64,000 nucleotides of DNA. Source: CBDAPE01 sp965198325 (lineage in GTDB: Bacteria; Pseudomonadota; Alphaproteobacteria; UBA828; JAPUJA01). Positions 36,543-46,286 of the stretch are shown here, in pieces. The notes beneath the pieces are model-generated. The model saw only the letters and a program-made list of their open reading frames with translations. It was not told where the DNA came from and searched no databases. The stretch's first letter is position 1. Every line of letters starts with the position of its first letter. Position numbers and translations under genes: made by a program. The stretch is taken from positions 620,001 to 684,000 of the forward strand of contig CBDAPE010000019.1 of assembly GCA_965198325.1 (NCBI GenBank), in the 5' to 3' direction.

Positions 36543-38690
36543 CTAGCCCAGGTTCTTGAACTGGATTGTGAATAAGATCGACGTTTCCGGGTCCACATCC
36601 CTGTCTTCCGTAAAGCTTCGGTTGGCGCGGACCCGGAACAACAGACATTCGTCTTCATAGAGAAGTGTCGCGCCCGAATTCAATGAACCGCCGTCATCGA
36701 CCAGGTTTCGCCGGTGGTCAATGGTCAAATCCCACGACCCGGTTAAGGCTACGGTCCCCGCCACCGTCAGCTCCTCGCGATTCGCAAACGCGTCGATATT
36801 GCTGCCTTCGGAACTGAGTTGAACGTAGCTGAGGCTCAGCCGCAAATATGACGGCCCGATGGCGGCGCTTACTTCGTTACGCTGCGCCGTGAAATTCCTG
36901 CGATTGAGGCGAAAGCGATAGTTGACGTCCAGATAATCCGCCGGTGTCACAGATAACCGGCCCACATAGTCCGAGAAACTATCCTCGAGCCCGGTGCCGG
37001 TCCCAAATGTGCTGTCGTCCTTGAGCCGAACGGTCTGGCCAAGCAGTGCCGTCGTCCGACCACCACTTGTCCCGTATAGACCCCAGCGGATGCCGTAGTT
37101 GACCCGCGGGCCGCCTTCGATCCGATCCAGGCCCGTAAAGCGGTTCGAACTGAACAGGTTTGTGTCGTCGAACTCGAAATCCTGACTGTCTTCGTTCGGG
37201 ATCTTGTCGAGATTGCCGCCGTAAGGGCTGACAATAGCCGTGACGATGGGTTCGACGATTTGGCGGACCGTGCCGTGTTCTGCCATCCAGGGATAGCGCC
37301 AGCCGAGGGTGAATTCAGGAACGACCCGGCCGGTCACGCCGTTGAGCGAGGTCGTGGCGGGGTCCTCGGGGTTGGCAACGTCGTTGACCCAGTACAGATC
37401 GCCCCGCAGGGTCATCGAAAAGTCATAGATGTCGCCGGATGCGCCCACATGGCTCGCATACCAGCCCGCCTTGGCCGACAGGCGTCGGCTGTCGGCCCCC
37501 TCGCTGCGCGCCAGGACGAGCCCGCTCGCTTCGGCGCTCCACCAGGTGCCAGCGGAACTCGGATCGCTCAAGAATTGATAGTCGAAGGTCGGCAGGATCA
37601 GGGGAATTTCGCCCGGGTCATCATTTTCTTCGAGACCCTGAAACCAATAGCCCGCCAGGGACGTGAAGCGTCGTCCGTCCTGTCCCTGCAAATAGAGGTC
37701 CGTCGTCAGCGTGTCCTCTCCGCCGAAGCCATAGCGGCTCCGATAGGTGTCGTCGGTGGCTCGGGACAAATCGAAGCCCCATAGCCAAGTTTGGCTGAGC
37801 GCAAATCGCCCGTCGCCTTCGACATGGCCGCGCGTTTCTTCGCCGCCCCTGAGTTCGCCGTCGTCGTCCCGACGGTCGACATGGGTCCAGCTGCCCGCCA
37901 AACGGTAGATCCCGTTGCCCGTGTGCTCGCGGTATTCACCCGCAAGCACGACACCCTCCTTCGAGGTAAACAACGGCGAAAACGTGAAGTCGCGATGAGG
38001 CTGGATGTTCCAGAAATACGGCGTCGTGAACTTGAATCCGAGCGAACTGGAGCTGCCGTAGGTCGGCGCCAGAAATCCGCTCTTGCGCTCCACCGAAGGG
38101 TCGGGGTGGGAAAAGTAAGGCGTATACAAGACCGGCAGGCCGAACATTTCGAGGAAGGCGTCGGAATATTCGATCGTTCGGTCTTCCTGATCGTGGACGA
38201 CCCGAATGGCCTTGATCTGCCACAGCGGAGCCCGATCGGGATCATCGGGACAAAGATCGCAGGGCGAATAGACGGCCTTGCGCATTTCGCTGCGGTTACC
38301 GTCGGAGCGTCGAGCGCCATTGGCCGCCATGCGGGACCGGTCGCTCATCAGGAGTCGGATGCCCGTTACCACGCCGTTCTTCATCCCGTCGGTTAATTCG
38401 ACCTCGTCGGCGAACAGGACCTCGCCCGTCGGCTCCAGAATTGCGACGTTGCCGATAGCTGTAACGATATCGCGGCGCTGGCTATAGACCACCTGATCGG
38501 CCAATAGAATTCGTGGGCCGTGGGCGATCTCCACATGACCCTGTGCCGTCACAATGTCGGCATTCTCGTCATAGGTGAGCCAGTCAGCACTGAGCAGCAG
38601 GGGCTCGGCGGGATCCTGCACCTGTTGCGCGTCGGCGCTGGACCAGATCAAGAGAGTCGCGAGCAAGCCAGCCGCGAAAGCACGTCGCAC
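36543..38690 (-). CDS. lptD: LPS-assembly protein LptD
   Basis: Outer-membrane beta-barrel that inserts LPS. 715 residues: signal peptide (FAAGLLATLLIWSSADAQ), LptA/OstA-like jelly roll about 30-130 (ADWLTYDENADIVTAQGHVE), then a 26-strand barrel rich in Tyr/Trp/Phe ending ILFTIQFKNLG. A CDLC pair near residue 144 and a Cys near the C-terminus (EDECLLFRV) could form the disulfides seen in this family. Follows lptG by 6 bases. Confidence 0.94.
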   Translation of the reverse strand: MRRAFAAGLLATLLIWSSADAQQVQDPAEPLLLSADWLTYDENADIVTAQGHVEIAHGPRILLADQVVYSQRRDIVTAIGNVAILEPTGEVLFADEVELTDGMKNGVVTGIRLLMSDRSRMAANGARRSDGNRSEMRKAVYSPCDLCPDDPDRAPLWQIKAIRVVHDQEDRTIEYSDAFLEMFGLPVLYTPYFSHPDPSVERKSGFLAPTYGSSSSLGFKFTTPYFWNIQPHRDFTFSPLFTSKEGVVLAGEYREHTGNGIYRLAGSWTHVDRRDDDGELRGGEETRGHVEGDGRFALSQTWLWGFDLSRATDDTYRSRYGFGGEDTLTTDLYLQGQDGRRFTSLAGYWFQGLEENDDPGEIPLILPTFDYQFLSDPSSAGTWWSAEASGLVLARSEGADSRRLSAKAGWYASHVGASGDIYDFSMTLRGDLYWVNDVANPEDPATTSLNGVTGRVVPEFTLGWRYPWMAEHGTVRQIVEPIVTAIVSPYGGNLDKIPNEDSQDFEFDDTNLFSSNRFTGLDRIEGGPRVNYGIRWGLYGTSGGRTTALLGQTVRLKDDSTFGTGTGLEDSFSDYVGRLSVTPADYLDVNYRFRLNRRNFTAQRNEVSAAIGPSYLRLSLSYVQLSSEGSNIDAFANREELTVAGTVALTGSWDLTIDHRRNLVDDGGSLNSGATLLYEDECLLFRVRANRSFTEDRDVDPETSILFTIQFKNLG

Positions 38691-38696
38691 AGCGCG

Positions 38697-39791
38697 TTAT
38701 CCGTCTTCCAGATGGAACAGCAGGCCGACCCCGAGGAGGGTGCAGATACCCGCCGGGGTCCATGCCGCGAGAGCCGGCGGTATCTTGCCCGACAGGCCGA
38801 GAGCCAGCACGACGTCGGAAAGAAAATAAAATACAAAGCCGGTCAACACACCCGCCGCGATGAGCAAGCCGGTGCCGCCCCGTCGCGTCAGCCGAAGTGA
38901 AAAACTTGCTCCGATGACGACCATCGCGCAGAGCAGCAGTGGCGCCGAGAGCAAGGCATACCAGTGGATTCGGTGCTTGACGGCCGAGAATCCGGCTTCC
39001 TCCAAAATCTTGATGAACCCGGGGAGTTCCCAGAACGAAAGGGTCTCGGGCGAGGCGAAGCTATCGTGAATCTGCTCAAGGGTGAGATCGGTTTTCAACT
39101 CGTAGCGGTCGACGAATTCAGCAGGTTGATCGGGCGCCGTCAGCGCCGCCTCGCGCAAATCCCAATACCCTGTCTCGAGCTTCGCGCTTACCGCGTCGAT
39201 CCGCCCCACGAATCGATCGGTGTCCTCGAACAGAAAGATAATGACGTCGTGAAGCACGGTGTCCGGTTCGGTGACCCGTCGGGCGTGAATCACAGATTCA
39301 CCGTTGGCTTCCGCCTGGCGCAGCCACAGCCCCGAAGATGAAATCGCGAGGAGGCTGGCTTGCTTGCGCAAATACTTCGCCTCCATCTGCTCGTAGCGCG
39401 AGACCATGGCCGAGGCGAGCGGGTTATAGACGGTAATGACCACAGAGCCGATAAGGAAAGCGAGAACCACGGCGGGAAGCATGAACTGCCACACCGAAAC
39501 CCCGGCAGCCCGTGCAACGACAAGCTCGTGGCTCCGGGTCAAACGAGAAAAACAGAGGATACCCCCGATCAGGATGGCGAACGGGATCGCCTTCTGGGCC
39601 ATCAAAGGCAGTTTGAAGAATGCCATCAGGACGATCGATCCCAGGTCCGCTGACTCCTTGGAGGCGCCGCGTCTCAGCAGTTCGACCAGATCGAACACGA
39701 AGATCGTTGCCACGAAGACCAGAAAAACCATGCCGATCCAGAAGAGGAACTGGCGTCCGAAATAAATCGACAGGGTTGCCGACAATTTCAT
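38697..39791 (-). CDS. lptG: LPS export permease LptG
   Basis: Inner-membrane permease of the LptB2FGC transporter. 364 residues, six helices in the YjgP/YjgQ layout: three N-terminal (FLFWIGMVFLVFVATIFVFD, MAFFKLPLMAQKAIPFAIL, VVLAFLIGSVVITVYNP), a periplasmic beta-jellyroll of about 150 residues, and three C-terminal helices. LTRSHELVVARAAGVSVWQF is the family coupling region. It pairs with lptF just upstream (28 bases). Confidence 0.93.
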   Translation of the reverse strand: MKLSATLSIYFGRQFLFWIGMVFLVFVATIFVFDLVELLRRGASKESADLGSIVLMAFFKLPLMAQKAIPFAILIGGILCFSRLTRSHELVVARAAGVSVWQFMLPAVVLAFLIGSVVITVYNPLASAMVSRYEQMEAKYLRKQASLLAISSSGLWLRQAEANGESVIHARRVTEPDTVLHDVIIFLFEDTDRFVGRIDAVSAKLETGYWDLREAALTAPDQPAEFVDRYELKTDLTLEQIHDSFASPETLSFWELPGFIKILEEAGFSAVKHRIHWYALLSAPLLLCAMVVIGASFSLRLTRRGGTGLLIAAGVLTGFVFYFLSDVVLALGLSGKIPPALAAWTPAGICTLLGVGLLFHLEDG

Positions 39792-39819
39792 GGCGTGCGT
39801 CCGTCTGTCGTGTTGGGCG

Positions 39820-40953
39820 TCATGACGCTTCCGTCCCGGTCGCGGTGCGCCGGCCGAGCCAGCGTGGTCGACGATTTGTCGGTCGCACCATGAGATACCA
39901 GCCTAGGCCGATCGCGGCGAGGGGGTTGAGATACATGAACAGGGTGAGCGCGCTGCTTTTTGCTACGACACTGACTAAGCCGAGGCCGATTGCCTCGAAC
40001 AGGAATGCCGCCATGATCGCCGCTAGGACTCGTCGCCAGTGGCCGCGCCGCGAGAATTCACCCGACAGCATGGCGCCCAACGCAATGCAGACCAAGGCGA
40101 TCGAATAGAGCGGCGCCACCAGCCGTTGGTGGGCCTCCGCCCAGAATGTACCAATGTTGTTCTGATCGTTCTCGTCTTCGGTGGGATTGAACAGTTCGTG
40201 CAAATAGCGTTCGCGGCCTTCTCGCCAGCGCTTCTTTTTGCCCGGTGCGAGCTGGCCAAGGTCGAGCGTGTAGCGGTCAAAATAGAGCAGCGAGAGTTGG
40301 CCCCGTTCCGCCTCGATCTGCTGACGGTTGCCGTTGATCATGACGAAGCGCGGTCCGCTGTCCGTATTCACGAGCGTGCCTCGCTCGGCCATCATGGTCA
40401 CCGACTCGCCATAGATTCGGTTATCGTGAACCAGAATGCCGAGCAACTCGCCGTCGCTGCGCCGGGCCCGGACGTAGACGGTGAGATCGTCGACGACCGT
40501 GGTGAACACGCCTTCCTGCAGCAGGATGCCCGAGAAGTCGCTGCGGAGGTTGAACTGGCGGTCCTTGAAATCGCGGAAGCTCGTCGGCGTGAAATAAAGC
40601 GTCATGCTGTATAGCAACAGCATCATGATGCCAGCGACGGCGAGCGGTGGGATGGCCAATTGGGAATGACTGATGCCGCTCGCCTTCAGGCTGATCAGCT
40701 CGCTGTCGTTGATCAGCTTGTTGTAGGTATAGAGCACGGCGGCAAACAGCGACATCGGCGCGATCACGGTGAAGAATGATGGCAGCAGGAGCAGCGTCAG
40801 GTAGAGAAACGAGTTGATCGACAGGCCCTTGTTGACGATCAGATCGACAAAGCGTAGAGACTGAGTAAGCCAGACAACCGCCGTGAGTCCGAGGAGGATG
40901 AACACCAGCGGGCCGACCAACTGGCGCAGGATATACCAACCGTAGCGTCGCAT
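39820..40953 (-). CDS. lptF: LPS export permease LptF
   Basis: Partner of LptG, 377 residues in the same fold, with LVFILLGLTAVVWLTQSLRF, YNKLINDSELISLKASGIS (coupling helix) and the C-terminal VAPLYSIALVCIALGAMLSG. ATG 40953 begins MRRYGWYILRQL, as in relatives; the in-frame extension to 41193 crosses into the pepA coding region. Divergent from pepA, with 131 bases between the starts. Confidence 0.94.
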   Translation of the reverse strand: MRRYGWYILRQLVGPLVFILLGLTAVVWLTQSLRFVDLIVNKGLSINSFLYLTLLLLPSFFTVIAPMSLFAAVLYTYNKLINDSELISLKASGISHSQLAIPPLAVAGIMMLLLYSMTLYFTPTSFRDFKDRQFNLRSDFSGILLQEGVFTTVVDDLTVYVRARRSDGELLGILVHDNRIYGESVTMMAERGTLVNTDSGPRFVMINGNRQQIEAERGQLSLLYFDRYTLDLGQLAPGKKKRWREGRERYLHELFNPTEDENDQNNIGTFWAEAHQRLVAPLYSIALVCIALGAMLSGEFSRRGHWRRVLAAIMAAFLFEAIGLGLVSVVAKSSALTLFMYLNPLAAIGLGWYLMVRPTNRRPRWLGRRTATGTEAS

Positions 40954-41084
40954 GCTGGCGCAGTATAGCCGCAGGGATGCGTCGGGGCACAGGGTGAAAA
41001 AGAAGACATCCGTGTCTCTTTTGGAGTTCTTGGGGCGTCTGTTGTGGCCTCGGGCCGTCCGCCGCAAATCCACGTGAGGGAGCC

Positions 41085-42584
41085 ATGGACATCGCATTTT
41101 CCGAAATCGATCTGACTGCCGCACCAGCGCTCGTCGTCGGCGTGCTGGATGAGCGGATCCTGACGCCGAGTGCGGCTGCGGCCGACGCCGCAACCGATGG
41201 GGCGGTCAGCCGCGCTATCGAGAAGGGCCGGTTTACCGGCAAGAAGGACCAAACAATTGCGATTCCCGCACCCGCCGGGCTGGCCGTGGAGCGGATCGTC
41301 CTGTTGGGACTGGGCGATGCCTCGGCACTCGATGCATTGGCCGTCGAAGAAGTGGGCGGCGCGCTGCTGCCGACGCTCAACGGACAAGGTGCGGACGCAG
41401 CGGTCGTGGCGCTCGATCCGCTTGAGGGCTGTTCCCTCGATGCGCCGGCACTCGCCGCCCATCTAGCTTATGGCGCCCGGCTGCGCGGCTACCGGTTCGA
41501 CAAATACCGCACCAAGGAAAAAGACGAGGACAAACCGACGCTCACGCGGCTTACGGCCATGTGTGCGGGCGTCGGGGCTGCTGAGCAGATCTACGGCGAC
41601 CTTTCGCGAATCGCCGACGGCGTCGAATTTACTCGTAATTTGGTCTCCGAGCCCAGCAACGTGGTCTACCCCGAAAGCTTCGCCGAGCAAATCGAGGGCC
41701 TGTCCCCGCTCGGTATCGACGTGGAAATCCTCGGCGAGGACGCGATGGGCGAGCTCGGCATGGGCTCGCTGCTTTCGGTCGGCCAAGGCAGTGCACGGGA
41801 GACCCGCCTCGCGGTGATGCGCTGGAACGGTGCGCCAGACGACGCGGATCAGACCCCTATCGCTTTCGTCGGCAAGGGGGTTACCTTCGATACCGGCGGC
41901 ATCTCGCTGAAGCCCGCATCCGGCATGGAGGGCATGAAATACGATATGGCGGGCGCGGGCTGCGTCGTCGGCCTGATGAATGCACTCGCCGGACGCAAGG
42001 CGCGTGTCAACGCAGTCGGTGTCGTCGGGTTGGTCGAGAACATGCCGTCTGGCAAGGCGACCCGCCCCGGCGATGTCGTTACGTCGATGTCGGGTCAGAC
42101 CATCGAAATCATCAACACCGACGCCGAAGGTCGCCTCGTGCTGGCCGACGCGCTCTGGTACACCCACACCCGGTTCAAACCGCGTTTTATAGTCGACTTG
42201 GCAACGCTCACTGGCGCGATCATCGTTTCGCTAGGCACCTATCAGGCCGGCTTGTTCACGAACGACGACGAGCTGGCAGCGCGCATCATGGCGGCGGGCA
42301 AGAGCGTCGGCGAGAACGCTTGGCGAATGCCTCTGGGCGAGAAGTACGATAAGGATATCAATTCCGAAATTGCCGATATGAAAAATGTCGGTAAGGGCCG
42401 CGAAGCGGGCAGCATCACGGCGGCGCAGTTCCTGCAGCGCTTCGTCGATGAGGCGCCCTGGGCTCATCTCGACATCGCCGGCATGGCCTGGGCCAAGAAA
42501 GATACGGCTCTGGTTCCCACTGGCGCGACGGGATTCGGTGTGCGTCTGCTTGATCGTCTCGTCACCGATCACTACGAGAGCTGA
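41085..42584 (+). CDS. pepA: Leucyl aminopeptidase
   Basis: Cytosolic hexameric Zn/Mn aminopeptidase (M17), 499 residues. Metal and catalytic residues lie in VGKGVTFDTGGISLKPASGM, KYDMAGAGCVVG and the signature NTDAEGRLVLADALWY. Divergent from lptF and followed by holC, an order common in Proteobacteria. GAGGGAG is just before the ATG. Confidence 0.96.
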   Translation: MDIAFSEIDLTAAPALVVGVLDERILTPSAAAADAATDGAVSRAIEKGRFTGKKDQTIAIPAPAGLAVERIVLLGLGDASALDALAVEEVGGALLPTLNGQGADAAVVALDPLEGCSLDAPALAAHLAYGARLRGYRFDKYRTKEKDEDKPTLTRLTAMCAGVGAAEQIYGDLSRIADGVEFTRNLVSEPSNVVYPESFAEQIEGLSPLGIDVEILGEDAMGELGMGSLLSVGQGSARETRLAVMRWNGAPDDADQTPIAFVGKGVTFDTGGISLKPASGMEGMKYDMAGAGCVVGLMNALAGRKARVNAVGVVGLVENMPSGKATRPGDVVTSMSGQTIEIINTDAEGRLVLADALWYTHTRFKPRFIVDLATLTGAIIVSLGTYQAGLFTNDDELAARIMAAGKSVGENAWRMPLGEKYDKDINSEIADMKNVGKGREAGSITAAQFLQRFVDEAPWAHLDIAGMAWAKKDTALVPTGATGFGVRLLDRLVTDHYES

Positions 42585-42603
42585 GCGGCTCTTGGCCCCC
42601 GTC

Positions 42604-43053
42604 GTGACTGAGATCGGCTTCTACCATCTGACGGCGACGCCCTTGGAGCGGGCCCTGCCGAAGCTTCTCGAAAAGGTCCGCGAGAGCGGTGCGCGTGCCG
42701 TCGTGATGGGTGGGTCTGCACCGCGCATCGAATCCCTCGATACCGCGCTTTGGGTCTACAACCCCGACAACTTTCTCGCCCACGGCACAGCTGCCGCGGG
42801 CGACGCTGCACATCAGCCGGTCTATCTTACGGCCGATGAGGAGAACCCCAACGCAGCCACGGTTCTGTTGCTGGTCGATGGCGTTGACCCCGTCTTCGTG
42901 GGCGATTTCGAGCGCTGTCTCGATATCTTCGATGGTACCGACGCAGCTGCCGTCGCGGCCGCCCGGGACCACTGGCAGGCGCGCAAAGAAGCGGGGCATG
43001 GCGTGACCTACTGGAAGCAAGGTGCCGATGGCCATTGGGAGAAGGGGGCATGA
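42604..43053 (+). CDS. holC: DNA polymerase III chi subunit
   Basis: A 149-residue clamp-loader accessory subunit that binds SSB and psi. Matches the family N-terminus EIGFYHLTATPLERALPKLL and C-terminal FERCLDIFDGTD, and WVYNPDNFLAHG. Start is taken as GTG 42604; a TTG at 42592 in frame would add four residues. It is 19 bases after pepA, the classical pepA-holC order. Confidence 0.92.
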   Translation: MTEIGFYHLTATPLERALPKLLEKVRESGARAVVMGGSAPRIESLDTALWVYNPDNFLAHGTAAAGDAAHQPVYLTADEENPNAATVLLLVDGVDPVFVGDFERCLDIFDGTDAAAVAAARDHWQARKEAGHGVTYWKQGADGHWEKGA

Positions 43054-43081
43054 TGCTGGCGCCCGCGGATCGACGAAACTG

Positions 43082-44341
43082 ATGGACGCAATGCTCAACG
43101 CTGCCGCCGTCCTGCTCGGACTCGCTGCGCTGTTCGGTTATCTCAATTTCAGGGTCCTGAAACTCCCCCAGCCAATCGGCCTCGTCGTCATCGCACTCTT
43201 GGCCTCGCTCGCTGCCATCGGGCTCGATGCGGCCATTCCTGCCCTCTCGCTCGCGGCGGGCTTGCGCGCGGCGGTGACCGGCCTGCATTTCTCCGAGGCC
43301 CTCATGCAGGGCATGCTGAGCTTCCTGCTGTTCGCCGGTGCGCTCCATGTGGACCTTGGCGCCCTCGCCGAACGCAAATGGATCATCGGCATCATGGCTA
43401 CCCTTGGCGTGCTGCTCTCCACCGCTCTCGTCGGCCTGGGCGCATGGGGCCTGTTCAGCTTGCTCGGGATCGCCATGCCGCTGATCTATTGCCTGGTCTT
43501 CGGCGCGCTGATTTCCCCGACCGATCCGGTCGCTGTGCTGGGCATCCTCAAATCCGTGAAGATCCCGAAGAGCCTGGAGGCCAAGATCGCGGGCGAAAGC
43601 CTGTTCAACGACGGCGTGGGCGTCGTCGTCTTCATCATTCTGGCAGCGATCGCACTGGGCGGCGGCCACGGCACGGACAGCTTGGGCGCCGGCGATATCG
43701 TCCTGCTCTTCGCCCAGGAGGCGGGCGGTGGCGTGGCGCTGGGGCTTGCCACGGGTCTCGTCGCGTTCTTTGCGATCCGCTCGATCGACGAGCACAACCT
43801 CGAGGTCATCATTACCCTGGCACTCGTCACGGTGACCTACCAGATCGCCCATGCGCTCCATCTTTCCGGACCCATCGCCGTGGTCGTCGCGGGCCTCCTG
43901 ATCGGCAATCACGGCACCCGGCTCGCCATGAGCGAGAAAACCCGCGAGCATCTGACGAATTTCTGGACCCTGCTGGATGAAATCCTCAACGCTGTCCTGT
44001 TCCTGCTGATCGGCATTGAACTGCTGATCATCCCGCTCGAGCTCTCGCCGGTGCTCGCCGCGTTGATCGCCATTCCCCTGGTCCTGGCGGCTCGCTTCGT
44101 CTCGGTGGCCCTGCCGCTCACCCTGCTGGGCATCTTCCGGGAGTTCACTAGGGGCGCGCTGCCCGTACTCACCTGGGGCGGCATCAGGGGCGGCATCTCC
44201 GTTGCCCTGGTGCTCTCGCTTCCGGCGTCGAGCGAGCGCGACGTACTGCTCACGGTCTGCTACGGCATCGTGCTGTTCTCGATCATTGTTCAGGGGCTGA
44301 CCATCGGGCCGCTCGCGAGGCGGGTCGTGGGCACAAAATAA
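43082..44341 (+). CDS. CPA1-family Na+(K+)/H+ antiporter
   Basis: A 419-residue inner-membrane antiporter of the NhaP type. About 12 helices; the ion-binding motifs are GALISPTDPVAVLGILK and GESLFNDGVGVVVFIIL (the ND pair), and the later arginine region WGGIRGGISVALVL. ATG 43082 was chosen over an in-frame start at 43022 within holC because MDAMLNAAAVLLGLAA begins the first helix. Cation preference cannot be read from sequence. Confidence 0.92.
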   Translation: MDAMLNAAAVLLGLAALFGYLNFRVLKLPQPIGLVVIALLASLAAIGLDAAIPALSLAAGLRAAVTGLHFSEALMQGMLSFLLFAGALHVDLGALAERKWIIGIMATLGVLLSTALVGLGAWGLFSLLGIAMPLIYCLVFGALISPTDPVAVLGILKSVKIPKSLEAKIAGESLFNDGVGVVVFIILAAIALGGGHGTDSLGAGDIVLLFAQEAGGGVALGLATGLVAFFAIRSIDEHNLEVIITLALVTVTYQIAHALHLSGPIAVVVAGLLIGNHGTRLAMSEKTREHLTNFWTLLDEILNAVLFLLIGIELLIIPLELSPVLAALIAIPLVLAARFVSVALPLTLLGIFREFTRGALPVLTWGGIRGGISVALVLSLPASSERDVLLTVCYGIVLFSIIVQGLTIGPLARRVVGTK

Positions 44342-44396
44342 TCCGCCTGAGTCTGCGGTTCAGCACAGAGCGCCGGCATGGTATCACTCCGGCGCC

Positions 44397-46286
44397 ATGC
44401 TCAGGATCACCAACCTCACCTATCGCGTCGGTGCGCGCTTGCTGTTCGACGGCGCCTCGGCCCGCCTGCCTGCCGGCCACACGGTCGGCTTGGTCGGGCG
44501 CAACGGCGCGGGCAAATCGACCCTGCTGCGCCTGATCGAGGGCGATCTCGCACCGGGCGGCGGCGCGCTCATGCTGGACCCCCGCGTCCGGGTCGGTTCG
44601 GTACCCCAGAGCGCGCCCGGTGGGTCCGAGCCCCTGCGAGAGTTCGTGCTCGCCGCGGATACCGAGCGGGCCGCCCTGCTCGACGAGGCTGAAACGGCGC
44701 ACGATCCGGCGCGCATCGCCGAAATCCATACGCGGCTCGCCGACATCGAGGCCGAATCCGCCGAGGCGCGCGCCGCGGCCATCCTGGCCGGGCTCGGCTT
44801 CGACGAGGCGGCGCAAACCCGTCCCCTAGACTCGTTTTCAGGCGGTTGGCGGATGCGCGTTGCGATCGCGGCGCTCCTGTTCTCGGCGCCCGGTTTGCTG
44901 CTGCTCGACGAACCAAGCAACCATCTCGACCTTGAGGCCCGTCTCTGGCTCGAGAGCTATCTAGTCGGCTGCCGGGGTACCATCCTGCTGGTCAGCCACG
45001 ACCGCAGGCTGTTGAACGGAGTCGTGGGCTCCATCCTGCATCTGGAAGCCGGCAAGCTGGCAGCTTACAACGGCGATTACGACGCCTTCGAGAAGGTCCG
45101 CGCCCAGCGCCTCAGCTTGGCCGCCTCCCAATACCGAAACCAGCTCACCCGGCGCAAGCACATGCAGAGCTTCGTCGACCGGTTTCGCTACAAGGCAAGC
45201 AAGGCGCGTCAGGCCCAGTCGCGCCTCAAGGCGATCGAACGGCTCGGCCCGCTCGAGCCGGTGCGCGCCGACGCGGAGGTCACGCTCGATTTTCCGACGC
45301 CCGAGCCGCTGCCTTCGCCGCTGGTGACCCTTGAGAACGCCGCCGTCGGATACGGTGGTGCGCCGGTGCTGGATCACGTCGACCTGCGGATCGACAGTGA
45401 CGACCGGATCGCCGTTCTGGGAGCCAACGGCAACGGCAAGACGACCCTGCTCCGGCTACTGGCGAACCGGCTCAAAGCGAGTGCCGGGACGGTCCTCAGA
45501 TCGACCAAGCTCCGGGTCGGCTATTTCGCCCAGGAGCAGGCTGCTGAGTTCGACCTCGCCGAAACGCCGGCGAACCATTTGGGCCGGCTCATGGCCGGTG
45601 CACCGAAAGCCAAGGTGCGGGCCCATCTGGGCCGTTTCGGATTTTCGCAAGGCAAGGCGGATGTTCCCATTTCAAAGCTCTCGGGCGGCGAAAATGCGAA
45701 GCTCTTGTTTGCTTCGATCACCGTGGCTGCTCCTCATATCCTGCTGCTCGACGAGCCGACCAATCATCTCGACATCGACGCGCGGGAGGCGCTGATCGCG
45801 GCGCTCAACCTCTATGACGGCGCGGTCCTGCTGATCACCCACGACCCCCATCTGGTAGAGCTCTGCGCCGACCGGCTCTGGCTGGTTGCGGATGGCACCT
45901 GCAAGCCCTTCGAAGGCGACATCGACGATTACACGCGTGACCTGCTCGAGAGCCGCCGGAACCGCGGTCGGGACGCGAAGATGCCGCGGATCGGGGCGCC
46001 GGTCCCGTCGCGCAAGCAGGCACGAACCGAGCGGGCTCGGGCGCGCGAGGCTCTGAGCGATCAGCGAAACCGGGTCAAGGAGTTCGAAGCGCGCGTCGAT
46101 AGGCTGACAGCCCGGAAGGCGGCGCTCGAGGCAAAACTGGCGGACCCGGAAATCTATGAAGGGCCGACTGCGGCTCTCATGGCGCTTCAGGTCAAGTTGG
46201 CCGAGACGGGCCGTGCCCTCGAAGCGGCCGAGACCGCCTGGCTCGACGCGCAAGCTGCGTTCGAGTCGGCGGGCGCAAACCCTTAA
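44397..46286 (+). CDS. ABC-F family ATPase (YheS/Uup-like)
   Basis: A 629-residue soluble protein with two ABC domains and no membrane helices. Domain 1: VGLVGRNGAGKSTLLRLIEG, signature DSFSGGWRMRVAIAALL, Walker B LLLLDEPSNHLDLE. Linker of about 80 residues with HMQSFVDRFRYKASKARQAQ (P-site tRNA interaction motif region). Domain 2: AVLGANGNGKTTLLRLL, KLSGGENAKLLFASI, LLLDEPTNHLDID. C-terminal coiled coil from about 530. ABC-F proteins act on the ribosome; closest by layout to YheS. Confidence 0.92.
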   Translation: MLRITNLTYRVGARLLFDGASARLPAGHTVGLVGRNGAGKSTLLRLIEGDLAPGGGALMLDPRVRVGSVPQSAPGGSEPLREFVLAADTERAALLDEAETAHDPARIAEIHTRLADIEAESAEARAAAILAGLGFDEAAQTRPLDSFSGGWRMRVAIAALLFSAPGLLLLDEPSNHLDLEARLWLESYLVGCRGTILLVSHDRRLLNGVVGSILHLEAGKLAAYNGDYDAFEKVRAQRLSLAASQYRNQLTRRKHMQSFVDRFRYKASKARQAQSRLKAIERLGPLEPVRADAEVTLDFPTPEPLPSPLVTLENAAVGYGGAPVLDHVDLRIDSDDRIAVLGANGNGKTTLLRLLANRLKASAGTVLRSTKLRVGYFAQEQAAEFDLAETPANHLGRLMAGAPKAKVRAHLGRFGFSQGKADVPISKLSGGENAKLLFASITVAAPHILLLDEPTNHLDIDAREALIAALNLYDGAVLLITHDPHLVELCADRLWLVADGTCKPFEGDIDDYTRDLLESRRNRGRDAKMPRIGAPVPSRKQARTERARAREALSDQRNRVKEFEARVDRLTARKAALEAKLADPEIYEGPTAALMALQVKLAETGRALEAAETAWLDAQAAFESAGANP